From: Neoscytalidium dimidiatum
Taxonomy: Eukaryota; Ascomycota; Dothideomycetes; Botryosphaeriales; Botryosphaeriaceae
Direction of reading: 5' to 3'
DNA length: 64,000 nucleotides
NCBI GenBank assembly: GCA_037367355.1
Contig: CM074695.1
Location: forward strand, 4,526,001 to 4,590,000
The position numbers and the translations under genes were made by a program. Shown piece after piece: positions 44,127 to 54,777 of the stretch (within the stretch, counting starts at the first letter, position 1; every line of letters starts with the position of its first letter). Below the pieces are notes generated by a model. It was given only the letters and a program-made list of their open reading frames with translations, was not told the origin of the DNA and ran no database searches.

Positions 44127-44963
44127 AGGGGCTCAGGTCAGGCTGCTGCTGCTGCTGCTACGAATTAGCCGAGGGTCGTAGACCGTCAGAAGACTGATGA
44201 AACGAGAAATCCCCTGGGCGGTGGCCGCAGGAACCCTCCCACCCAGGCTTTGACGCGGAGGTGCGAGAGCAGCCTTGGCTCGAACGGATAACACGCCCAC
44301 ATCAAACGTTGTCCACAGGCAGAAGACCGGACGGCACTGGCACCTGAACCACCACGGCAGGCAGCCTGGGGGAAGTTCGCAGCGACGAAGCCTGAACCAC
44401 CACCTATACAGGCTACGTGGGGCAGTTCGCAGCGCCTAGCCGTGGCTGCGGCCGCAAGGAAACGGGAGATGCGTACGAGCGGAGTGAAGGAGTGTGTAGA
44501 CCGACCAGCACCAGGTATTGGGCTGTGCACGGAACTGTGAGTCGAAGAGTGGGCACGGATGATGAAGTAAGGGTGGGTGATGATGGAAGTGAAATGGAAA
44601 AGCGAAGGTGGAGATGAAGGCCTGGTGCGGTAAAACAAGCGCTCGGCGCTAAGTGATAATAGCGCTGGCGCTAAACTATCTAGCTACTATCCTTTGCGCA
44701 AACGTGTTGTAACGACGGGGCCTCTACCACTAGGCTTCGGAGTCGCCTAGCAGGTTCAGGTTGTCGAAGGGTTTACCTTGAAGACGGGGAAAGGGGAGCA
44801 ACGATGGAACAAGAGGTCACGTGATGTGGGAGTTCAGTAGGCCTTGTTACCTCCAATTGGACGTGCGTCTGTATTGGAATTTTGAGTTGACCACGAAGGT
44901 CAAAGTACTATCTAGCGATCGTGTCTATATACTGTGGGAAAGCTTAGGACAATCTGTGGATAG

Positions 44964-45030
44964 TGGAGGATAGTTGGTATCCTTCGTTATCCATGCGTGG
45001 TGGAGGATAGTTATGATCCTCCGTTATCCA
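44964..45030. repeat. Tandem 30-bp repeat, two copies
   Basis: Copies at 44964-44993 and 45001-45030 begin TGGAGGATAGTT and end CGTTATCCA; 26 of 30 bases agree. Each copy contains GGATA near the left and TATCC near the right, so each can fold back on itself. Not inside any gene. Confidence 0.75.
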
Positions 45031-45418
45031 GTGGGCCCGGCGGGTCCCACGTGATTCGGGCGCTAAAGCCTCTTTTCCTGGAATCCGACTTCTGCCAGTG
45101 CTAGCGGACGATATTACCCCTGCCAACGAGCGAAAACTGAGCAAATAAGCGAAGGCGTGCAATAGTACAGCCACTGCGGCTTAGTTTCTTCCCTTGCAAA
45201 TTGTCGTTGGGCACCAGCGCGGAAGTGGCTGAGAGTTTGCAGTTGCCTACAACATGTGTGAGGAGGCTGCCGAACGAAGTATCGTCTAAGTACATGGCAT
45301 GGTGGTTATAACGTAACGCTTTTACGCCAAGAAACTTCCAGTGACTGTCCGTTCGAACCACCCCCGAAAACGGTGCTAACAGATATTTAAAGCGTGTAGA
45401 ATAGCGACAGAAAATCTT

Positions 45419-45505
45419 AACGGCTTGAACAGTTTTGAGAACCTCGACGACCTGGACAATCCGGACAATCTCGACGACTTTGAAAATCTCCTGCATTCTG
45501 ATAAT
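45419..45505. repeat. Imperfect 9-base periodic repeat
   Basis: The plus strand reads as repeated GA(C/A)-(AAT/GAC)-(CTC/CTG) triplets, giving a translated pattern such as FENLDDLDNPDNLDDFENL. A second, out-of-frame patch of the same type (DFKNLDALNNL) lies at 45567-45600. It looks like the remains of a short-period repeat, coding or not. Confidence 0.5.
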
Positions 45506-48040
45506 TAGTACATGTCGGGCATTAGATACATCAACGACCTTCAACAACGAAGACCCTGAAGTATGAAGACTTCAAGAACCTTGACGCTCTGAACAACCTT
45601 AGTATCAAATGGTAAGTGCATACCTCCTGCACACGGTCACTAGAAGCTTCTTTCTTGATAGAAGGTCATCACTGATCTCTTGAGGGCCCCGAAGCTAGAT
45701 CCATCCACACTGTAAGATAATTATCTCAAAGAACACTGAAAATCTACCTTCTCCTTCCATACATGTAGTACACAGCAATATTCACCCCAACCGCTGGAGT
45801 AGTACTTCAATGATTAACACTAAAGCGCGACAGTCTAAGGCGATCACTTTTCGGAAGCATTAGCGGAATGAGATACTTAGAGCTAGGACCTACATCGATG
45901 TCTCTACCAGAGTCAGCGCCATCGTACACAAAGATGATATTGTCATGGTCCTTAGAAATCCTCCTAGGTAAGGAGCCGATCGATGTCGCGGTATGCGGAT
46001 TCAGCGGAAAACCGGCGGGAACATGAGAACTGACTGCCAGGACACATGTTCTCTGTGCAGACATCTGTTGATGCTTACGGATGCATGGAACAGTCCCGAC
46101 TCTCGCCGCGTCAAGCATGAAACCACCACAATAGACATAATGGAAGTTCATTTAGCGTTCTCGCGAGCCGGGGCGATTTGGGGTCCGTGGTGATTCGCCA
46201 GCCTTATCTTGACTTCGATGACTTTCGGCGACGCGTGAGTGTGGGGCCGCAGACCCTGATCGACCATACGTGATTCTCGCCACTAAACCAGTCAAACAGA
46301 TCAAGAATCAGGAGCGACAGTGGTCCTACAGAAGCTTGTAAGAGCTTATGTGAGCCATTGTGGTGGCTGCGGTCAGCGCAGGGCGGCACTGCGCAGCGAC
46401 CTCTCGGCGCCACCGCCCACGAATTAGTAGAAGCGCATGCGGGCGAAAGCCTAATCTTAGAAAATTGTGGAGAAAACCTGGGGTATCGATATCAGAAAAA
46501 GCACGACAGCGAGCGCAGGTGTCCGCTGTTGTTGCTTCAAACGACTGCACGCGGAAGAGACTCGCAAAGTGCGGCTGAGAGGCGGCGATCGGCGATGCAA
46601 AATTCGAACAAAGGCCATTCCGGATTGGTTTAGAATGAAAGGACAATCACACAGTGGCCGAGGAATGTTGCATGAATGGTGCTGGGGTGGAAACAACCCA
46701 TGGCACCGGGGTTGCCCTTCCGGGATTGCGGCGTGCGGTGAGCGACCAGGGACGTACAGGGCTGGCTACAAACTTTTTTTTTTCCTTCGGCGACCCTGAT
46801 TTCCGGTCGGGGTGGCTAAGCCGCTGAAGCCGCGCAGAAATTGCAGGGCACTGGAAGAAGTCCAGAGATCATGGGCTGGGAAGACTTCAGGAACGGGAAG
46901 GAGGTAGCAGGGTCGCCACTGCGGCTCTTCTTCCCGGATGGTAAATTGCAGAATAATTCAGAGCGGAAAGGGCGCAAAGCAGCGAGGGGTGCAAGGGCAC
47001 GGCGAGGCGGGGCGGTGACAGGTGTCGCGGGCCCGTTGCGGCGGACGGGGGGTTCTCGAAGGCTTCGATGCATCTGCCGCTAACGGGAAGAGTCGGTGTG
47101 TGACGATAAGCGCGACGCCGCGGTTGGCTGACCAGAGTTAGGGATATGGCCAGGCGGTCGCGGCCAAGTACTTTCGTTGGGCCGCCTGAGTCTTTCCGGT
47201 AGCGCATGGGGAAGGACGCAGCGGCCGTCGTCGGGGTGCACGCCGCCGCCCTGAGGCGATGAGACCTGGCGGAGCCGGGGCAGCTGGGCGAGCGGGCTTG
47301 TGCTGCCCGTGGGGGATAAGGGATAAGACACACAGCCGTGGTGCGCTCCGTGTGGGCGCGCATGTGCGGGAGTAGCGTAGCAGAGAAGAACACGTACGTA
47401 CACTGAGTGGCCGGGCTGGTAGCGTGGCAAAAATAGCATGCTGAAACGCAGGCGCAGCGCAGCCAGGGACGCAAGAGTGCGGTCAGTCAGCAGCAAGCGC
47501 ACCACTTGCGGAGCTGCGTGCGGCGAGCGAGCGAGCGAGCGAACGGTGGCCGAGGCTGGTGCAGCTGGGCGGCGACGGAGACGGGGACTGGGGTGGCCTT
47601 TCGGTCGGGAAAGTGACGGGCTTCCGTCGGGCGGCGAGGCAGAGCAGCCATAGCAGCAGCAGCAAGCAGCAGCGAATGGCGGCGGCGGCGATGAGCGGCG
47701 GGTGGGAATTGGGAGCCGGAGGCACAGTGGCCCAGAGTGAGTGGCCCCTCGCGGTGGGCAGCCCGTGCGCGCAATCCCTGCAAGCTTACAACATGCACAG
47801 GAAAGGATTTTTTGTGCTGATAGTACAAAAAGCGTCGCCCCCCTCTGCCACCCGCCCTCCCTCCGCAACACTCGCCTCTCCCTCTGTTCCACCCTTTTTC
47901 CTCTTTTTGCTTCATAGACTGGGTCTCCGACTGCGCGCCGCAGTTTGCAGACTCTCCGTGGCTTGCGTATCGATCGCACTGTCGCGTCGCCACTAGATAC
48001 CCGACCGCTAGATTTCGACTTTTTCACGGCCCCACCGTGC

Positions 48041-48107
48041 CCTAATATAAAACTCGTCCACTCCCCCCGTCCTCTCTCTCTAGACACCTTCGCACCCAGA
48101 AGACAAA
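48041..48107 (+). promoter_or_regulatory. eEF3 core promoter: TATA-like box and pyrimidine tract
   Basis: A TAATATAAAAC sequence at about 48042-48052 is followed by a C/T-rich stretch (CTCCCCCCGTCCTCTCTCTC, about 48061-48080). A TATA-like box with a CT tract just before the start is common in highly expressed fungal genes. Confidence 0.5.
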
Positions 48108-51100
48108 ATGGCTCCCGCCGCCGCCGCTGCCGCACAACCGACCGCCGGCCAGGTCAAGAACGAGAACGCCGGAAGCGTCAAGGTCCTGGAGGAGCTGCTT
48201 GCGAAGCTCAGCGTCTCCAAGGCTCAGGACGAGATTCTGGCTACCTCGCACGACCTCGCCACCTTCATCAACGGCGACATCGAGGAGGGTGATGCCCCCA
48301 CTCAGTAAGTTGCCCCTCCGCCTGGCCGCTGGCGCGCTCTGCAACCGCTTTGTTTCCGTGCCCCGGTCGCAAACTTTCTGGCCTTGCCAGCTGACAATCA
48401 TCGCAGGGCCGTCGCACTGCTGAAGAAGCAGCTCGGCAACAAGAAGGATGCTCTCGCAAGGGAACGCGCCCTTGATGCCATTAAGGCCATTGCCTCGCAT
48501 TCCACCGTCTCCCCGGCCGTCGAGCCCTACCTCGTCGCTCTTCTGCCCGCCACTCTCGCCGCCGTCGGCGACAAGATGACCCCGGTCAAGAACGCTGCCC
48601 AGGCTGCTGCCCAGGCAATCGTCGAGGCTACCAACGCCAATGCCGTCAAGGCCGTCATCCCCCCGATCGTCGACTCCCTCCACAGCGCCCAGAAGTGGCC
48701 CGAGAAGATGACCGACCTGAAGTGCATTGAGATCCTCGCCGAGAGGTCTCGCGCTCAGATGGGCTACCGTGTCCCCGACCTCATCCCCGTCGTCTCCGAG
48801 GCCATGTGGGACACCAAGGCTGAGGTCAAGAAGGCTGCCTACGGCACCATGGAGAAGCTCTGCGAGCTCATCTCCAACAAGGATATCGAGCGCTTCATTC
48901 CGGAGCTGATCAAGTGTATCGCCAAGCCTGAGAACGTCCCTGAGACTGTTCACCTGCTCGGTGCTACCACCTTCGTCTCCGATGTCCACGAGCCCACTCT
49001 GGCCATCATGGTCCCTCTGCTTGAGCGTGGTCTTGTTGAGCGCGAGACTGCCATCAAGCGTAAGTCTGCCGTCATTATCGACAACATGTGCAAGCTTGTC
49101 GAGGACCCCAACATCGTCGCCGCTTTCTTGCCCCGCCTGTACCCCGCTCTCAAGAAGAACTACGACACTCTCGCCGATCCCGAGGCTCGTGAGAAGACCA
49201 AGCAGGCCATTGACACTCTGTGCCGTGTCGGTCACATCGTTGACGACAAGCTGCCCGAGCGCTCCCGCGCTGGTGACGTCGCCACCATTCTTCCCATCCT
49301 TAAGAGCGTCCTCGGTGCCAAGGCTAGCAACGCCAAGTTCGAGCCCATTTTCGAGTACATCGCTGCCATTGCCGGCCAGCTCATCGACGAGAAGGAGCAG
49401 GAGACCAGCGTCTGGGCTGCCAACGCCCTGCCCTACGTCTCCGCCATCGTTGGCGAGTCTGAGGCCAAGACCGCCGTCGAGACTCTCCGCAAGAAGACTC
49501 TGCCCGGTGCTGCTGAGGCTGATGAGGTTCCTTCGGATGAGGAGGAAGGCGAGGATCTCTGCAACTGCACCTTCTCCCTGGCTTACGGCGCTAAGATCCT
49601 GCTCAACCAGACTCACCTGCGTCTGAAGCGTGGCCAGCGCTACGGTCTCCTCGGTCCCAACGGTTCCGGCAAGACCACTCTCATGCGCGCCATCAACAAC
49701 GAGCAGCTTGAGGGTTTCCCCAAGCAGTCCGAGGTCAAGACTGTCTACGTCGAGCACGACCTGGACTCTGCCGACACTGAGCAGACTGTCATTGGCTGGA
49801 CCATGAAGAAGCTTGAGTCTGCTGGTGTCACCAAGTCGCAGACTGAGGTTGAGAACACTCTGGTAGAGTTCGGCTTCGTCCGTGAGCAGTTCGAGGCTCC
49901 TATCACCTCCCTCTCTGGTGGTTGGAAGATGAAGCTGGCTCTTGCCCGTGCCGTTTTCGAGGAGCCCGATATTCTTCTGCTCGACGAGCCCACTAACCAC
50001 TTGGACGTCAAGAACGTTGCTTGGCTCGAGAACTACTTGGTCAACTCTCCCTGCACTTCCATCATCATCTCCCACGACTCCAAGTTCTTGGACAACGTCA
50101 TCCAGCACGTCATCCACTACGAGCGCTTCAAGCTCAAGCGCTACCGCGGTAACCTGTCCGAGTTCGTCAAGAGGGTTCCTTCTGCCAAGTCTTACTACGA
50201 GCTCGGTGCCTCGGAGCTTGAGTTCAAGTTCCCCGAGCCCGGTTTCCTTGAGGGTGTCAAGACCAAGGCTAAGGCCATCGTGCGTGTCAGCAACGTGACC
50301 TTCCAGTACCCTGGTACCTCCAAGCCCCAGATCTCCGACATCACCTTCCAGTGCTCTCTCGGCTCTCGTATCGCTGTCATTGGTCCCAACGGCGCCGGCA
50401 AGTCTACTCTCGTCAACGTCTTGACGGGTGAGCTTATCCCCACCGCCGGTGAGGTCTACCACCACGAGAACATCCGTATCGCCTACATCAAGCAGCACGC
50501 CTTCGCACACATCGACCACCACCTGGACTCGACTCCCTCCGAGTACATCCAGTGGCGTTTCCAGACCGGTGAGGATCGTGAGACGATGGACCGTGCCAAC
50601 AAGCAGATCACCGAGGATGACGAGAAGGCCATGGACAAGATCTTCAGGATTGAGGGCTCTCAGCGCAAGGTCATCGGCATCCACGCCCGTAGAAAGTTCA
50701 AGAACAGCTACGAGTACGAGTGTTCGTTCGCTCTCGGCGAGAACGTCGGCATGAAGAACGAGCGCTGGACCCCCATGATGACTGCTGACAATGCCTGGAT
50801 TCCCCGTAACGAGCTGATTGCCTCTCACGCCAAGATGGTCGCTGAGGTCGATCAGAAGGAGGCTCTCGCCAGCGGTCAGTTCCGTCCCCTGGTCCGTAAG
50901 GAGATTGAGGCTCACTGCGCCAACTTCGGTTTGGACGCCGAGCTTGTCTCCCACTCCCGCATGCGCGGTCTGTCCGGTGGTCAGCGTGTGAAGGTTGTCC
51001 TTGCCGCTTGCTCGTGGCAGCGCCCTCACTTGATTGTCCTTGACGAGCCTACCAACTACCTTGACCGTGACTCCCTCGGTGCCCTGTCCAAGGCCCTGAA

Positions 51101-51469
51101 GGCCTTCGAGGGTGGTGTCATCATCATTACTCACTCTGCTGAGTTCACCAAGGATCTCACTGAGGAAGTCTGGGCTGTCATGGACGGCAAGATGACTCCT
51201 TCCGGCCACAACTGGGTCACCGGTCAGGGCTCTGGTCCCCGTCTGTCCGAGAAGGCCGACGAGGAGGACAAGTTCGACGCTATGGGTAACAAGATCGAGG
51301 GTACTAAGAAGCAGAAGAAGCTCACTTCCTCTGAGCTCCGCAAGAAGAAGAAGGAGAGGTATGTTCATCCGCCGCTTTTCCATTCTATAAATATGGATGC
51401 TAACTATTTCATAGGATGGCCCGCCGCAAGCGTGGTGAGGAGGTCTTCTCTGACGAGGACGACATCTAG
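48108..51469 (+). CDS. YEF3: Translation elongation factor 3 (eEF3, ABC-F ATPase)
   Basis: A fungus-specific ribosome-bound ATPase that helps release E-site tRNA. Exons 48108-48304, 48407-51358 and 51415-51469 give 1067 aa; the last intron has branch GCTAAC. Residues to about 400 are HEAT-repeat-like helices. ABC domain 1 has GPNGSGKTT (482-490), [13 protein letters not shown] and [11 protein letters not shown]. Domain 2 has GPNGAGKST (725-733), [13 protein letters not shown] and [11 protein letters not shown], and between its halves the chromodomain-like insert ([20 protein letters not shown]). The C terminus is basic ([18 protein letters not shown] and MARRKRGEE) as in other eEF3s. Codon use is extremely biased to C-ending and AAG codons, consistent with very high expression. 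Confidence 0.97.
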
Positions 51470-53724
51470 ATTCGTGCATGAAGGGTTCTGCGAACCTTCG
51501 TGCCTTTTTCTTGTGTCTTTTTTCCAGCGATTCCCGGATGAGGACGATCAAAAAAAGCATAATGGTGATGGTTTGTTTAGATGCCGGCGACGCACGTTAT
51601 CGAGATGACTATGTGTGATGCCTGGCTGGGGTTGGGTTCGGCGTCCTTTCCTCCTTTGATTATTGGTGGATTAGAGTCATGGTTTTATGATTTCCCACTA
51701 TTGCGACACGATGCACACAACTTTCTTCGGCAGATTAGATTATAGATCTCGCTGCTGCGACCAAAAATGGAAAACCCATTGATTACTTCACTTATCGTCA
51801 CTTGTGCGCTGGAATAAAGGACGCGGGTGGCAAAGTGACGGCGAGGTCACGTGCGTGGCGGGAGGAAGTATGAATCCTCACATCATACCACATTTAACAT
51901 CAAGCTGCATACCATGGTTGAACACCCGCTTGTGGAGGCTCACCATTGGCTATGGATGTTTTTGTTACTCATGGCAAACTTTCAAATTCCTTCATGCAAT
52001 TGCTCCGCTGCTCAGCCCTTGGTGATTGAAAAGTCTAAATTGCTTCCTTCCCGGCCTCTGCCGACCACATGCCACTTTACTTTGAATGTGTGAGCCGTGG
52101 CTTACGGAGAGCACTAAGGTAGTGATTAGATATACCATGCTTGAACATGCAGCGGGAGGATCCATCACCGTTCTGTATGTGAAGTGGTATTACTGGACCA
52201 AGAGCTCAAGTCCCCGCTTGCCTCCACCTTTACAATAGGGAGTGATATATGGCTACTGGGGATTCATTTCTTCGTTGTTATGCCGGTTCTTTTGCGAGAT
52301 CGTTTTGACCTCTGTTGTTGAAAACATTGCCTAATAGATCCTGTCCGAGCATTCATCTTCGCTAAGTTCTGCTGTTAAATCATAATACCAACTCACTAAG
52401 GCCTTGCGATTGACGATATACACGCACAGAGACTTCTTCACTTTCAACAAGCCATGTTCTCTTCACTATTGCACTTCTCCTCCATCACCTCATGACCGGG
52501 ATGAGACGAGTGTGTGAAGCCCCTTATATCTTACGATCCAGGACGTAACTCTTGGGATTTCCTTACGATACTTTCGTCCTCCCCACAACCGCTGTCCTCC
52601 TAATGTGTTACTATCAAGTTCGGTCCTGCAAATCAGCTCTCTTGATGCTCTGCTCCAGACCTGCAGCTCTTGCTCACATGGCGACGTAGGCTCGGGTAGG
52701 TCCTGGACCGTTCACGCTGGTCTTTCCTTTCTCCCAGTGGAGGTATTGGTAGGATCGATATCACGAAGCAGATCGGGTACCGCCATCAATCTGAAATCAG
52801 TGTTCAACGCGCCTCCGCTTCCTTCATGTCCGTTGCTAACGGGGCGGTCATGAAAACGCGTCTGCAGGACTCTTGCGTAGCTGCTATAGTGCGAGCTTCA
52901 TACGAGAGGAGCAACTGAGTGACCGCGTGCTGGGATTGACTGGTATGCTACGAGCGGTCTGTGGAGATAAGTGCAGATGATAAAACGAGGGGCTGTTCCG
53001 TTTGGGTCGCTCCCGGAAGGAAGGCTATGGAGCTCTTGTGCTTCAAGTTCGCTGGTGCGGGCTGGCTTGCTGGGTGTGGTTTATTCAGAACTAAGGACAA
53101 TACAATCACAGGATGGAGCTGGTGCCCGGGGTTGTAAAGACAGTATACATGAGCGCTGTATTGGCTTGGTGGAGGGTGTTTTCGTCGATTCTGAGGTGGA
53201 AACCCCGGCTGCCGGGTGGTTTTGGGTAGGAGAATATCTGACTACTTTGTTGGCATCCGGTGTTGAGCGATGAGGGGCATTGGACCGAATGAGGAGACGA
53301 CTCATTGGTCTCCTCTACTGTTGGCCTGGAGAAGCTGGTAAACGCGATGATCCATTTGCTGTATCAAGGGGACAACGTATGGGTGAGAAGGTGTGGATTT
53401 ACGTCGGATGTATAGGCTATGCTGAGGCCAATTTCCTTATGAACCGAGCGTTTGCATAGACGGCTAAGTACGACCAGTTAAACAACCGATAGTCGCTACC
53501 CCGAGAGGAATGCAGCCATGCTCGTGAGTGCTGTGAACGGAGGTGGAAACAGTGTCAACACGAATCAGCTCAAGTGCCACAACGGTGTACATCATGATCT
53601 TATCCATTCGTGAGGGTATCTAAAGTATCCAATATGCCTCCCACACGATCATCTGCGTGTATGGACCTTCGGGCGCTAATCTACATCGCAGCACGGCAGC
53701 ACGCTTCTTTCGGCGGCACGCAGT
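51470..53724. other. Intergenic region between eEF3 and the proteinase inhibitor gene
   Basis: 2.25 kb between two convergent 3' ends. Open frames (52605-52853, 52971-53273) have no motif. I see no RNA gene, repeat or transposon feature. Confidence 0.45.
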
Positions 53725-54201
53725 CTACTGGGTCTTAACGACCTGGTCGGCCTCGACGGTGACGTGGTCGTTGGTCTCCAGGGTGTGGGCGGTGTTGTCA
53801 GGGAACTCGGCACTGTGATGACCGTCAGCCGGATGGTCCGGGCACCACTACTGTAGTATTGGGGAACGAGGAGGAGAGGACGGGTGGATGAGGAAGAGCA
53901 CGGCAGGTGTGTGGGAGGACAGTGATTCGTAAAGCTGATGGCACAGCATGAATCTGAGAGTGGGGTGGGGTCGTCGTACGTGAAGCCCTTGATCAGCTTG
54001 AACTCGTGGGTGACCTTGCCGCCCTGGTCGGCGACGGCCTTCTTGGTCCTGAGCTAGGCGTTAGCTTTGATCGACCGTTGGAGACCACAGCAGCCTACTT
54101 CTCCAGCTCGTCGACGCTGGCGCCTTCCTTGAGGGTGACCTGAGCCAAAGTCAACATAACGGCAGCAACGGTCGTCGGAGGCGTACGTTGATGACGGGCA
54201 T
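53725..54201 (-). CDS. PBI2: Proteinase B inhibitor, PBI2 type (inhibitor I9 domain)
   Basis: A small cytosolic inhibitor of vacuolar proteinase B (a subtilisin), also linked in yeast to vacuole fusion. Four exons, 54201-54187, 54139-54099, 54048-53980 and 53812-53725, encode only 70 aa, the usual PBI2 length. The protein reads MPVINVTLKEGASVDELEKTK, then GGKVTHEFKLIKGFTAEFPD, and ends VTVEADQVVKTQ. This is the subtilisin-propeptide-like I9 fold with no signal peptide, and the C-terminal tail is the part that enters the protease active site in the family. It is too small and too split to be seen as an open frame. It is divergent from BMS1, 576 bases away. Confidence 0.93.
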
Positions 54202-54777
54202 TTTGGCAGTTGTGGATGTGTATCTGCGAAGTGTTCTGGAGAGGAGAATGGCGAGCTGAAGATGTGAGATGTGATGATGAGTGGGCAGAGAGAGGGTCCG
54301 AGGTGAGCGGGCAGGCTTATGTATCAGACTGCCCCTCCCCCTCCACACGATCAAGGCCGTAGCTAGGCGCTCGATGACGTGCGTTGGCCGTGGTGCGGAG
54401 CCTGGCGATAACGTGGCGGTCAGCTTGGCGCCGCAGTCGCCTCAGGTGCGCCGCCAGGAATACCGGGCATTGGCTATCGCATCAGCAAGCCTAGTCATGA
54501 GCAATATTCGAGGTGGGCGCTCGTTCACTCCGCGTGGGCGATGCCGAGCACGACCCTGAGTGTGACGGGAGCGCTGCCGTGGGCTGCGCGATGCAGTGAG
54601 GGGCAGAGCCAGTCCAGGCGCCGCCGCCGGTCGGTCGTCGGCGAGTCGGCCAGGGCACACTTTATCGATAACGACCACCCTTGCACGCATATGGACTAGC
54701 GCAGAGCTGTCCAGCCAAAATTTCCTCTGCGAAGCTGTTGCGACTTGCGATCAGCGTGAGGTCGCCGCGCAACAACC
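54202..54777. promoter_or_regulatory. Shared divergent promoter, PBI2 and BMS1
   Basis: 576 bases between two divergent starts. Short open frames here have no support. No specific binding site recognised. Confidence 0.4.

Larger units (their letters stand above)
44127..48040. other. Long gene-poor region upstream of eEF3
   Basis: 3.9 kb. The left part carries short repeats described separately (44964-45030 and 45419-45505). The right part (46800-48040) is GC-rich with GAGC, AGC and GGC runs (47525-47545, 47645-47695) and open frames on both strands that I attribute to composition. An open frame at 45807-46151 (minus, 114 codons) has no recognisable domain. The last kilobase is the presumed eEF3 promoter. 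Confidence 0.45.

Noticed and set aside
45807..46151. 114-codon minus-strand frame
   Set aside because: No recognisable domain, no intron signals and isolated position; could be a remnant, but unsupported.
47080..48135. 351-codon minus-strand frame in the eEF3 upstream region
   Set aside because: GC-rich, Arg/Ser/Pro-rich translation without motifs, overlapping the eEF3 promoter and start.
48042..51560. Antisense 1172-aa frame as a gene
   Set aside because: It lies opposite eEF3, has no recognisable domain and is explained by codon bias; kept only as an observation.
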